A program made the position numbers and the translations under genes. Under the pieces are notes generated by a model. That model had not been told where the DNA came from and ran no database searches. It was given only the letters and a program-made list of their open reading frames with translations. Positions 56,588-64,000 of a stretch of DNA of 64,000 nucleotides are shown piece after piece (within the stretch, counting starts at the first letter, position 1; each line of letters opens with the position of its first letter). This stretch comes from Chitinophaga pollutisoli (GTDB taxonomy: Bacteria; Bacteroidota; Bacteroidia; Chitinophagales; Chitinophagaceae): assembly GCF_038396755.1 (NCBI RefSeq), contig NZ_CP149822.1, positions 2,604,001-2,668,000 of the forward strand. The letters are read 5' to 3'.

Positions 56588-57124
56588 ATGTCAGAAAACG
56601 ACCGGTTATTGCAACTCTTACGGGAAGATGAGCACCAGTTTATGAAAGCGCTCTTCCAGGCTTACTTTGCCCTTGTGTGCAAGTCGATTTACCGCCTTGT
56701 GCCGGATATGGCTACGGCCGAAGACCTGGCGCAAGAGGTATTTATCAAGGTCTGGAACCGGCGCGACCAGCTGGGAGAAGTTTACTTCAAAGCCTATCTT
56801 CACCGCGCCGGGGTCAACATGGCCCTCGATCATATCGACAAGCACAAGCGGCGGGGCGGCCCTCCCCAGGAGATAGGGCCGGCGGCGGAAGAACAGCAGG
56901 CCACGGCGCCGGTGGTTCACCTCGCAGACACGCAGACCCGCATCCGCCAGGCGGTAGACGCGCTGCCTGAAAAATGCCGGGAAGTATTTATGCTGAGCCG
57001 GTACGAGGAATTGAGTTATAAGGAAATCGCGCAAACGATGCAGATTTCCATCAAAACGGTAGAAAACCAGATGATCACGGCCTTGAAAAAGCTGCGACAT
57101 TCGCTCAGGGAATACCTGGAATGA
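56588..57124 (+). CDS. ECF-type RNA polymerase sigma-70 factor (FecI-like)
   Basis: 178 residues from the ATG at 56588 (MSENDRLLQLLREDEHQF); an upstream in-frame ATG at 56507 would overlap the promoter element. Region 2 (about 20-85) has A-E-D-L-A-Q-E-V-F-I-K-V-W; region 4 (about 120-170) has A-L-P-E-K-C-R-E-V-F and the helix-turn-helix L-S-Y-K-E-I-A-Q. A FecR anti-sigma gene follows after 64 bases, the usual FecI/FecR order of Bacteroidota, in which a SusC-type outer membrane receptor normally comes next. No SusC/SusD gene follows here. Confidence 0.93.
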   Translation: MSENDRLLQLLREDEHQFMKALFQAYFALVCKSIYRLVPDMATAEDLAQEVFIKVWNRRDQLGEVYFKAYLHRAGVNMALDHIDKHKRRGGPPQEIGPAAEEQQATAPVVHLADTQTRIRQAVDALPEKCREVFMLSRYEELSYKEIAQTMQISIKTVENQMITALKKLRHSLREYLE

Positions 57125-57188
57125 CGATGCTTCCCTACACCATCCACGCCATTGTCAAGAAAGTATTTCCTATCAGAAAAAAACTAGC

Positions 57189-58169
57189 ATGTTGAGCAAC
57201 GAATATATGGATACACTCATCGCCCGCGATATCGAGGGCACCATCTCCGGGGCCGAGCAGCGGGAACTGGCGGACTGGCTGCAGGAAGACCCTGCCAACC
57301 AGGCCTACTACGAGGCCCTGAAAGATACCTGGGACCTGGCGGCGGACGCCTGGACCGAGGTGCCCGAGCCCGACACGGCCGCCAACTGGGAGCGTTTTTC
57401 CCAAAAGATCGCCGTACCAGAACCGGCCCCTTTACAAGTGGCCCACCGCGGGCGGGGAAGATGGCTCGCCGCCGCAGGCGTAGCGGCCATCCTCGCCACA
57501 GGAATCGCGTTCTTCCTCACCCAGTCCGACAAAACCATCACGCTCGCGGCCACCGCGGAGAAGCAGCTCTTCACCCTCCCTGACGGCAGCAAGGTGTACC
57601 TCAACCGTAATTCCACCCTGCAATACGACGAGCGCTTCGCCGAAAATAACCGCAACATCACCCTGGAAGGAGAAGCCTTCTTTGATGTGGCGCCCAATGC
57701 CGCCCATCCGTTTATCGTACATGCCGGGGCATCGCAAACGGAAGTCCTGGGAACCTCGTTCGGAATCAAGGCATATGGCGAGCAGCCTGTACGGTTGAAT
57801 GTGGTGACGGGGAAAGTCGCCTTCTCCAATGCCACCCGCAAATCGGACGCTCTCGTACTCACGGCGGGCCATGCCGCGGAAGTGCGGGCCGGGAAGGATC
57901 CCCAGGCAGTAACAGACACCGATCCTAATTTCACTTCCTGGAAAGACAATAAGCTGGTTTTCAACCACGCCAGTCTTGCCGCTACGTTCTCCGCCATGGA
58001 AGAGTATTTCGGCATCACGATCCACATCGAAGACAGCGCCATCGCCGGGATGGAGTATATGGGCACATTCAGCGATCCCAATCTCGATTCCATGATGAAA
58101 GTGATCGCCGCATCCACGGAAGTGAAGATTGTGGAAGAAAGCAAGGGCGTGTATAAAGTCAGCAAATAG
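57189..58169 (+). CDS. FecR family anti-sigma factor
   Basis: 326 residues. The cytoplasmic N-terminus (about 1-80) resembles the anti-sigma part (D-W-L-Q-E-D-P-A-N-Q-A-Y-Y-E-A-L), one membrane helix lies at about 90-110 (W-L-A-A-A-G-V-A-A-I-L-A-T-G-I-A-F-F-L), then comes the periplasmic FecR domain (F-T-L-P-D-G-S-K-V-Y-L-N at about 130) and a DUF4974/STN-like end (about 255-325). It holds or releases the sigma factor in response to a signal from an outer membrane receptor. The receptor gene is not adjacent, so regulation may be in trans. Confidence 0.92.
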   Translation: MLSNEYMDTLIARDIEGTISGAEQRELADWLQEDPANQAYYEALKDTWDLAADAWTEVPEPDTAANWERFSQKIAVPEPAPLQVAHRGRGRWLAAAGVAAILATGIAFFLTQSDKTITLAATAEKQLFTLPDGSKVYLNRNSTLQYDERFAENNRNITLEGEAFFDVAPNAAHPFIVHAGASQTEVLGTSFGIKAYGEQPVRLNVVTGKVAFSNATRKSDALVLTAGHAAEVRAGKDPQAVTDTDPNFTSWKDNKLVFNHASLAATFSAMEEYFGITIHIEDSAIAGMEYMGTFSDPNLDSMMKVIAASTEVKIVEESKGVYKVSK

Positions 58170-58207
58170 GCTTGCCGCTATACTAAGACACAACTGAAGA
58201 AAGATGG

Positions 58208-58236
58208 AATCCGGGCCCGTGGGGTCCGGATTTTTT
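58208..58236 (+). terminator. Rho-independent terminator after fecR
   Basis: Stem AATCCGG / CCGGATT around GCCCGTGGGGT, then TTTTTT. Confidence 0.8.
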
Positions 58237-58275
58237 ATGCCCGGTCAAAAGCGGATGACGCGCTACAGCCCAAAG

Positions 58276-58450
58276 CGGACTTGCTTTCGACAGAAGGCCG
58301 CGGCCAGGAAGCGACTGGCGCTTTCCCGTGCGAAAGATATGGTGAAAGCGAGGGCCATTGCGGGCTGGCTTTCGATAAGGAGTGGTGGCGGCCAGTAAAC
58401 AAGAAGCGCTTTCCACTCCGAAGCTACGGCGAAAGCAAGATCCCCGGCGT
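58276..58450. repeat. Two degenerate copies of an 87-bp sequence rich in GCTTTCG/CGAAAGC
   Basis: Matching points: GCTTTCGA at 58283 and 58368, CGGCCAG at 58301 and 58389, CGCTTTCC at 58319 and 58407, GAAAGC at 58344 and 58431; offsets are 85-88 bases. Each copy holds inverted GCTTTC / GAAAGC pieces, so an RNA of it could fold. It lies between two terminators, outside any gene. Confidence 0.55.
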
Positions 58451-58486
58451 GATGGCGGATTTGTGGGAAGTACGGGACAAAAAAAT

Positions 58487-58517
58487 CCGGTGCCTTTCGG
58501 AACCGGATTCTTTTTAT
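58487..58517 (-). terminator. Terminator of the 2H phosphoesterase gene
   Basis: Stem AATCCGGT / ACCGGATT around GCCTTTCGGA; A6 to its left becomes a T run on the minus strand. About 20 bases after the stop at 58538. Confidence 0.75.
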
Positions 58518-58537
58518 TGACGGGGGTCGCTGAGGGA

Positions 58538-59827
58538 TCAGGCGCCGCCGAGTTTGCATTTCTGGAGTACTTCCCAGGATTTGCCGTTATGGCGGAGGAA
58601 GTACAGGTTGTTTACTTTAAAGGAAGCCTGGTACTCTTTGTTTTCGTACTCGGGCCATGCTTTCTCGAAAGTAGCGTCGTCGAGGTCTTTGAAAGCCACG
58701 GTAACGTGGGGCGTGAAACCGGTGCGGGCGAGCATGGTGCTGAAGCCGAATTCTTTCCGGAGGAAATTGATCAGCTGGCGATGCATGGCGCTCATAGATT
58801 CGGATTTCTCCACGTTAATGAAGAGGACGCGGTTTTGTTTGTTGGGGAAGGTGCCGAAGCCGTTGAGGCCAACTTCAAAGGGCGCCTGCGTTTTGGCGAA
58901 CTCTGTAAGTTCTTCGCAGAAGGCTCTTTCGAGGCTCGGGTCGGCGGTGAAGGGTACCTGCAGAGTAATGTGCGGGAGTACTTTCAGTGCGTACATCGGG
59001 CCGTATTGCTCGGCAAATTCCTGTTTTATTTTGATGATCTCCTTGCCTACTTCAGCAGTAGGGAGCAAGGCGATAAAGTAGATCTTGTTATCGGGTTTGG
59101 GAGCACGGGGACCGCCTCTGAAGCCGCCCTGGGGTCTTCCGCCGCCGCCCTGGGGCCTGCCGCCGCCGTATCCGCCGCCGCCACGGTTGAATCCACCGCC
59201 GCCACCGCGATTAAAGCCGCCGCCACCGCCGCCGCGGTCATATCCGCCGCCGCCACCGCCACGGTTGAAGCCTCCGCCTCCACCGCCACGGTCATAGCCG
59301 CCGCCACCACCGCCGCGATCGTATCCGCCGCCACGGTCGTAGCCACCGCCACCGCCGCCGCGGTCATATCCACCGCCGCCGCCACGATTGCCGCCGCCGT
59401 ATCCGCCGCCGCGGTCGTAACCACCGCCGCCGCCATAGCCGCCACGGTCGCGATTGTAACCACCGCCGCCTTCTCCGCGGTCGCGGTTGAAGTCGCGGTC
59501 GCCACGGTTGAAGTCGCGGTATCCGCCGCCGCCTTCGTTGCGCGGGGTGTATCCGCCGCCCTCGCGGTTAAATGTTCCTTCACGGTTGAAATTTCCACCT
59601 TCATTGCGGGGTGTGTAACCACCGCCTTCGCCACGGGGAGTATAGCCGCCGCCTTCGCTACGCGGGCGATAGCCGCCTTCGGGTCGTGGGTTGTTGTAAG
59701 GAGGTTCTCCGTCTTTGCCAAATTCGGGTTTCTTGGAATAACCGCCGTCCTGGTCTTGGTTGGGTTCTTGCGGATCTCTGTAGCCAGGAGAATACTTTCG
59801 GGGGCGTTCGTTTCTCTCAAAATTCAT
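58538..59827 (-). CDS. 2H phosphoesterase (2'-5' RNA ligase-like) with RGG-type N-terminal domain
   Basis: 429 residues. Residues 1 to about 240 are low-complexity: first Pro/Asn/Glu-rich with EGGGYTPR units (about 45-100), then Asp/Arg/Phe/Asn-rich, then long runs of GGGGGGYDRGG and GGGGGGFNRGG (about 110-225). Such Arg-Gly-Gly/Tyr sequences are like the RNA-binding, phase-separating regions of FUS and GAR proteins. Residues 242-429 are a 2H phosphoesterase with both catalytic motifs, H-I-T (286-288) and H-V-T (374-376). Enzymes of this group act on cyclic phosphodiesters in RNA or nucleotides. The frame is open throughout, so the fusion is real. It stands alone with a long A/T-rich leader. 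Confidence 0.92.
   Translation of the reverse strand: MNFERNERPRKYSPGYRDPQEPNQDQDGGYSKKPEFGKDGEPPYNNPRPEGGYRPRSEGGGYTPRGEGGGYTPRNEGGNFNREGTFNREGGGYTPRNEGGGGYRDFNRGDRDFNRDRGEGGGGYNRDRGGYGGGGGYDRGGGYGGGNRGGGGGYDRGGGGGGYDRGGGYDRGGGGGGYDRGGGGGGFNRGGGGGGYDRGGGGGGFNRGGGGGFNRGGGGYGGGRPQGGGGRPQGGFRGGPRAPKPDNKIYFIALLPTAEVGKEIIKIKQEFAEQYGPMYALKVLPHITLQVPFTADPSLERAFCEELTEFAKTQAPFEVGLNGFGTFPNKQNRVLFINVEKSESMSAMHRQLINFLRKEFGFSTMLARTGFTPHVTVAFKDLDDATFEKAWPEYENKEYQASFKVNNLYFLRHNGKSWEVLQKCKLGGA
59097..59660 (-). repeat. Gly-rich coding repeats (GGGGGGYDRGG / GGGGGGFNRGG)
   Basis: About a dozen 30-33-base units of CCGCCGCCACGG/CGGTCATATCC type on the plus strand, with variation in the number of Gly codons, so copy number may differ between strains. 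Confidence 0.85.
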
Positions 59828-60541
59828 CTTACTTGATTAAAGCGTTGTTGAAGCAATTTTTCAATGATTTCATGAAAATGAAATTCACCTACTTGTTTAA
59901 ACTAAAATGATTAAAATTTTATGTCTCATCCGCCGGCGCGTAACCTGCATAACGTCAGGATGATTGATTATGTTCAATATAGACCGGCTTCCGTTTAATG
60001 CTATTTAACTTTCTCTACTTTTTTAATGGAATCGCAAAGATAATTTAGCGCCGCATTGCGTGACAATTTTTTCGCGGAAATTTTCTAATTAATCCTCACC
60101 TCCAGCTCGACAGGAATATTTAAAGGTAGTTCTGGCAAATGGTTAACTGGATAACATCCAAACCGCGCTTATAGGGCTACCGTTATAAGACCTGGTAAAA
60201 TATTTTTGCCTTGAGATACACCTGAATCATTTGTTTGAGTAAGTTTTTCAAATCTTATTCATAGCACCAGGATAAATTGTTTTCACCGCGCCAGTGAACA
60301 TTCACTGATTTTGGCACCCACACAGTGCCAAGCGCTGTTCCCATGTAATATACAAAAAAATCCGGTGTATCCGGTCAAGCCTCCGGGCAATATTAGCACA
60401 ATACTACCAATCCAATCGTTAATTTTTTGCAAAAATGGTATAAACGGAAGGATTTTCGCATCGAAATGCGCAATTAAGTTGGCGCCTGCCCACCCCGGGT
60501 TGCCCCCATGCCAGCAGACGCCCATATCAAAACATTGATTA
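59828..60541. other. 0.7 kb A/T-rich stretch without a convincing gene
   Basis: No frame has a good start and codon use; the longest open frame (60283-60552, minus) is Gly/Cys/Trp-rich with no motif. The left part (59828-60060) is the A/T-rich leader region of the RGG-type gene. A CAGTGAACATTCACTG palindrome lies at 60292-60307. Confidence 0.5.
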
Positions 60542-61327
60542 TCAATCACCATCGAGCAAGTTGCCGATTCCGCCCAGGATCCCGCCTTCTTCCTTCCGCG
60601 CCCCGGTACCGTAAGCCAGTACCCTGCTCGCCAGGCGGCTGATCGGCAGGCTCTGCAGCCACACTTTCCCCGGCCCGCGCATCACCGCAAAAAAGAGCCC
60701 TTCACCCCCAAATACCATGTTCTTCACCCCGCGTACAAACTCAATGTCGAAATCCACCTGCTGGGTGTAAGCCACCACGCATCCGGTATCCACTTTCAAC
60801 ACTTCGCCCGGCGCCAGCTCCTTCTCGATCACATATCCGCCCGCATGCACGAACGCCAGGCCATCGCCCTCCAGCTTCTGCATAATGAAACCCTCACCGC
60901 CGAAGATCCCCGTTCCCAACTTCCGCTGAAACTCTATCCCGACATTCACCCCGCGCGCCGCACAAAGAAACGCGTCTTTCTGGCAAATGATCTTGCCGCC
61001 CAGTAACCGCAAATCCATCGGGATAATCTTCCCGGGATATGGCGAGGCAAAACTCACCCGCTGCTTGCCATGCCCCACATTCGTGAAACAGGTAATAAAC
61101 AGGCTCTCCCCCGTAATCAGCCGCTTGCCGGCAGACATGATCTTCCCGAAGATGCCCTGCTTTCCGCCGGAGCCATCCCCGAAAAGGGTTTCCATCTTGA
61201 TTGCCTGGTCCATCATCATAAAACTGCCGGCCTCGGCAACGGCGCTCTCGTTGGGGTCCAGCTCGATCTCCACGATCTGCATCTCCTCCCCGTGTATTTT
61301 ATAGTCTATCTCGTGACTGTTCAGCAT
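60542..61327 (-). CDS. AIM24 (TIGR00266) family protein
   Basis: 261 residues made of a tryptophan-RNA-binding-attenuator-like beta fold repeated three times, with G-E-S-L-F-I-T-C-F-T-N-V-G (about 70-82), G-G-E-G-F-I-M-Q-K-L-E-G-D-G (about 142-155) and F-G-G-E-G-L-F-F-A-V-M-R-G-P-G-K-V-W-L-Q-S (about 205-225), the family marks. The C-terminal Gly-rich tail is normal for TIGR00266. AIM24 proteins are widespread; the yeast member is mitochondrial, and the bacterial role is unknown. It starts at the first ATG after a short gap to the SGNH gene on the same strand, 42 bases away. Confidence 0.93.
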   Translation of the reverse strand: MLNSHEIDYKIHGEEMQIVEIELDPNESAVAEAGSFMMMDQAIKMETLFGDGSGGKQGIFGKIMSAGKRLITGESLFITCFTNVGHGKQRVSFASPYPGKIIPMDLRLLGGKIICQKDAFLCAARGVNVGIEFQRKLGTGIFGGEGFIMQKLEGDGLAFVHAGGYVIEKELAPGEVLKVDTGCVVAYTQQVDFDIEFVRGVKNMVFGGEGLFFAVMRGPGKVWLQSLPISRLASRVLAYGTGARKEEGGILGGIGNLLDGD

Positions 61328-61369
61328 AGGTTGTTGGCGTTTTTTGTCTTGCCCAAAATTACATGCATT

Positions 61370-62470
61370 TTACCTTATCGCTTTGGATTTTTTCATCAGC
61401 TTCAGCAACTGCGGCAGCATCGCTTCCACCTGCCGCATAAAGCCCAGGTCCGTCAGGTGCACCCCGTCGATCGTAGCCTCATGGTCCTGCCCGATGAGGT
61501 TATCGGCAGACAAATAATACAGCTGTTTATACCCTTCCGTTTTCAATTTCGTATATGCTTCCCTGATAGCCCGGTTCTTATCCACCGTCACCTGCCCGAT
61601 CTTCTGGTCGAAATATCCGTTCTCCCGCTTCACCGTTTCCACGAGCAGCACCGGCACCTCCGGCCGCTTGTCCAGCAAATGCTTGATAAACGGGTATGCC
61701 CGGGCTTTCACTTCCTCTACCGTAGGATTCGGAATGCAATCCAACACAAATAAAGATGCGGGCATTTCCGCGAGCAGCTCCGCCACCGGGAATTCCATCT
61801 TGCCATTCCCGCTAAAGCCCAGGTTCACCACATCCCAGCCTGTCCGCCGCTGGAGGATGGAGGAGTACGACATCCCCGCTCTGCTGGCCGAAGCGCCCTG
61901 CAATATGCTGGAGCCATAAATCACCATGCGGTGCGTGGTATCGATCTTCGGACTGGCCGTTCTTCTAAGTTCCGCTTCCGGCGCCACGCCGATCTGTAAA
62001 GAGGTGATTTCGTTGTAGGTGGGGAGATACAGCATGTATTGCCGCAGCTGCCCGTCCATATTGCTGATCAGCGTATTGGCGTTCACCGTGTCTTTATCGC
62101 CGGGGCGGCCGACGCCTACCCATTGCCATTTGCCGTTGTTCCAGGCGTAGAGATCCAGCCCGCTATGGCAGATCGGCGGAATGTTGGCGTGATAGAGCCC
62201 CCTGCGGAGGGTCCATTTCGCACTGATATACGTACTGTTCGTCTCAAAAAGCACCGCGATGCCTGAGCTATGCTTCGAAAGATTCTTCACCGCAGGCGTC
62301 AGCGCCCGGTCCTGCGTGGAATCCAGCCGCTGGTAAACGGGGCTGGTGGGCAGGCCTTTGCCTACGATCTGGAATTGGCGCGCGTCGGTATAACGGGCAT
62401 TGTCCTGGCCTAAGGCCACGGTCCAGCTGCTTCCTGCCATCAGCAGGGTAAGTATCCAGTTTTTCATCAT
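61370..62470 (-). CDS. SGNH/GDSL hydrolase, secreted
   Basis: 366 residues from the ATG at 62470 (MMKNWILTLLMAGSSWTVAL), with a signal peptide cut near 22 (A-L-G-Q-D). The N-terminal half (about 25-175) is a beta-rich domain as found before GDSL-3 lipases. The hydrolase half has the nucleophile Ser in I-Y-G-S-S-I-L-Q-G (about 184) and the Asp/His pair in D-G-V-H-L-T-D-L-G (about 337-345). It should remove acyl or acetyl groups from sugars or polymers outside the cell. An in-frame ATG at 62515 is less likely because it would bury the signal. AIM24 gene follows after 42 bases. Confidence 0.9.
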   Translation of the reverse strand: MMKNWILTLLMAGSSWTVALGQDNARYTDARQFQIVGKGLPTSPVYQRLDSTQDRALTPAVKNLSKHSSGIAVLFETNSTYISAKWTLRRGLYHANIPPICHSGLDLYAWNNGKWQWVGVGRPGDKDTVNANTLISNMDGQLRQYMLYLPTYNEITSLQIGVAPEAELRRTASPKIDTTHRMVIYGSSILQGASASRAGMSYSSILQRRTGWDVVNLGFSGNGKMEFPVAELLAEMPASLFVLDCIPNPTVEEVKARAYPFIKHLLDKRPEVPVLLVETVKRENGYFDQKIGQVTVDKNRAIREAYTKLKTEGYKQLYYLSADNLIGQDHEATIDGVHLTDLGFMRQVEAMLPQLLKLMKKSKAIR

Positions 62471-62520
62471 TTCGAAAAATAAGAAGAAGCGCGCAGGAGT
62501 GGAAGCTCCGGGCATAAAAA

Positions 62521-62550
62521 AAACCGTCCCGAAGAATCGGGACGGTACTA
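62521..62550 (-). terminator. Rho-independent terminator after the RND pump gene
   Basis: Perfect ACCGTCCCG / CGGGACGGT around AAGAAT; A8 to the left becomes TTTTTTTT on the minus strand. Confidence 0.85.
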
Positions 62551-62596
62551 GTTAACCTACAACTGTTACACTGTTTGCTCTGATAAAAACAGTTTC

Positions 62597-64000
62597 TTAA
62601 TTCATCGACACCCTGTCCGGATGCTTCGCGTGTTCGTCATGCGGCGCGTCTTCGGGGTGGTTGAAGAAATGATATGGGCGCGGTGAAACATAGTTCGGGT
62701 CGTGCAGTTTTCTCACGGTGTCCTTTTTCATGAACAGTTTGAGGATGAGCACGAGGAAGGGAACATATTTCAGTCCGCGGGGGAGGTTGTAAAGGTCGAG
62801 CACGTCGATGCAGCGCTTGTTCATCGCATACATCACGGGCACCAGGATCAGCGTCAGGAAGGTGGCGAAGATCAGGCCGAACACCATCGTCCAGGCGAGC
62901 GGGCCCCAGAAGGCCACGTTGTCGCCACCGAAGAACAGGTGCGGATTGAATTCGTCGAACAGTTTCCAGAAGTCGATATTCAGGCCCACCGCCAGCGGAA
63001 CGAGGCCGAGGATGGCTGCGATAGCGGTGAGGATTACCGGCGTCATACGGGTGCGGCCGCCTTCCACCACGGCTTCGTTGTACGGCACGTTCTGCTGCAC
63101 CAGCAAGTCGGTGAATTCCACGAGTACGATACCGTTCCTGGCCACGATCCCCGCGAGGGCCATGATACCCACGCCGGTCATTACGATGGAGATGTCCATC
63201 CCGAAGATGGCGAAGCCAAGGAACACGCCGATAATGGAGAAGAGGATCTCCAGGAAAATGACGAGGGCGCGGCCAACGGAGTTAAACTGCGTTACCATGA
63301 TGAGGAAGATGAGGCCAACCGCTCCTACCATGGCCAGCAGGAGGAAGTTCATCGTTTCGGCCTGGTCTTCCTGTTCACCTGTCATTTTCACGGTGATGCC
63401 GTCGGGCGGATTGAAGTCTGAAACGGCGCTGGTGATTTCGGCCACCACTTCGTTCGCGTTGTAACCTGTCAGTACGTTGGAATACAACGTTACCACCCGT
63501 TTTTCGTCTTTATGCTTGATACCTGCGTAGGTATTGCTGTAACGGATATCAGCCACCGCGCTCAGGGGCACCTGGCGGATCTGGCCGCCCATGTTCATAT
63601 CCCGGTAGGTCAGGTTCAGGTTCATGAGCGTATTGATATTGTTGCGCTGGTCTTCCTTCAGGCGAACGGTAATATCATATTCATCGTCCGGATCGCGGAA
63701 TTTGGAGGCTTCCACGCCGGCGAGCGCGATGCGCAATGCCGTACCGATCTGACCGGTGGAAATGCCTTCCCGGTTGGCGCGCTCCCGGTCGATATTCACG
63801 ACGATCTCGGGCTTGTTGCTCTGGAAATCGCTTTTCAGCTCTTCCACGCCACCGATCTGCAGGCTGTCGAGGTAACGTTTCAATTTCTCGGAAGTCATCG
63901 CCAGCTGTTCGAATTCATCGCCGGAGATTTCGATGTTGATGGGTTTGCCCGTGGGAGGGCCGCCCTGTTCCTGTTCCACGGTAATATCCGCGCCGGGAAT
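62597..64000 (-). CDS. RND efflux transporter permease (C-terminal part, cut by window edge)
   Basis: The last 467 codons of an RND pump gene; the frame is open to base 64000 and the 5' part lies outside. Visible are the end of the second periplasmic loop (E-I-V-V-N-I-D-R-E-R-A-N-R-E-G, about residue 62 of this part), five to six membrane helices including I-M-A-L-A-G-I-V-A-R-N-G-I-V-L-V-E-F, and G-G-R-T-R-M-T-P-V-I-L-T-A-I-A-A-I-L-G. These are AcrB/MexB-like motifs. The C-terminal 60 residues are long, charged and His-rich (H-F-F-N-H-P-E-D-A-P-H-D-E-H), which could bind metal. It exports drugs, ions or other small molecules together with an adaptor and TolC-like partner; none is seen. Confidence 0.92.
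   Translation of the reverse strand: MPGADITVEQEQGGPPTGKPINIEISGDEFEQLAMTSEKLKRYLDSLQIGGVEELKSDFQSNKPEIVVNIDRERANREGISTGQIGTALRIALAGVEASKFRDPDDEYDITVRLKEDQRNNINTLMNLNLTYRDMNMGGQIRQVPLSAVADIRYSNTYAGIKHKDEKRVVTLYSNVLTGYNANEVVAEITSAVSDFNPPDGITVKMTGEQEDQAETMNFLLLAMVGAVGLIFLIMVTQFNSVGRALVIFLEILFSIIGVFLGFAIFGMDISIVMTGVGIMALAGIVARNGIVLVEFTDLLVQQNVPYNEAVVEGGRTRMTPVILTAIAAILGLVPLAVGLNIDFWKLFDEFNPHLFFGGDNVAFWGPLAWTMVFGLIFATFLTLILVPVMYAMNKRCIDVLDLYNLPRGLKYVPFLVLILKLFMKKDTVRKLHDPNYVSPRPYHFFNHPEDAPHDEHAKHPDRVSMN

Noticed and set aside
58263..58559. Minus-strand frame of 98 codons over the 87-bp duplication
   Set aside because: It overlaps a terminator and the 2H gene end; the internal similarity comes from the DNA duplication.
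58382..59836. Plus-strand frame of 484 codons rich in Ala/Thr/Val
   Set aside because: Antisense of the Gly-rich region and of the 2H enzyme; the enzyme on the minus strand has clear motifs and a normal start.
60283..60552. Minus-strand frame of 89 codons before AIM24
   Set aside because: No motif, odd composition, overlaps the AIM24 end; more likely chance.

Overview
The window is chromosomal DNA from a member of the Bacteroidota, most likely a Chitinophaga-like member of the Chitinophagaceae. The evidence is the type IX secretion/gliding set (porV, porU, gldJ, gldA, a PorP/SprF protein), bacillithiol synthesis (bshA), an ECF sigma/FecR pair, Bacteroidota-only families (DUF4293, DUF4292, head-GIN), promoters of the TAnnTTTG type, few clear Shine-Dalgarno sites and a GC content in the low-to-mid fifties by eye. 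I see no rRNA, tRNA, CRISPR array, insertion sequence or prophage. Most of the window is housekeeping sequence with short intergenic gaps.

Layout. 0-10.5 kb: start of a malic enzyme, a DUF4293 membrane protein, uvrA, an ECF sigma factor, an EamA exporter, a thiolase, rlmN and two pseudouridine synthases. 10.5-21.3 kb: S41 protease, 1-Cys peroxiredoxin, a 0.9 kb stretch without genes, a WYL regulator divergent from a broken unknown gene, a LolA-like protein, adenine deaminase, anmK and a VWA/YfbK-type protein. 21.4-30.5 kb: upp, a PorP/SprF protein, a degenerate 124-bp tandem repeat, 3-methyladenine glycosylase, a broken EI24 gene, an RsmI-like methylase, two A/T-rich unknown genes, an M28 peptidase and bshA. 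30.5-42 kb: a minus-strand run porU-porV-ispF-dut-TPR lipoprotein-DUF4292 lipoprotein-EnvC-like protein, with gldJ divergent from porU. 42-52 kb: a Bcp peroxiredoxin with a histone-H1-like tail, an M23 peptidase, DUF4332, gldA, eno, a DivIC/FtsB protein, nth, a nucleoside-type MFS transporter and a Gfo/Idh/MocA oxidoreductase. 52-64 kb: DUF6134, a broken korA, a small secreted protein, head-GIN/ECF sigma/FecR, a 2H phosphoesterase with a long RGG-type N-terminus, AIM24, an SGNH hydrolase and the 3' part of an RND pump gene.

Three patterns stand out. First, four otherwise intact genes (the 14 kb unknown, EI24, porU, korA) are each broken by what looks like one missing base in a homopolymer of 5-6; this points to a consensus error in the sequence rather than four real lesions. 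Second, three proteins carry long, low-complexity, repeat-built extensions: RGG-like on a 2H phosphoesterase, histone-H1-like on a peroxiredoxin and Lys/Asp/Gly/Phe-rich on a pseudouridine synthase. Third, several intergenic gaps hold repeats that no gene explains: an 11-bp helically phased array, a 124-bp degenerate tandem array and an 87-bp duplication. I see no complete, clearly novel multi-gene system; the low-complexity fusions and the repeats are the best leads.
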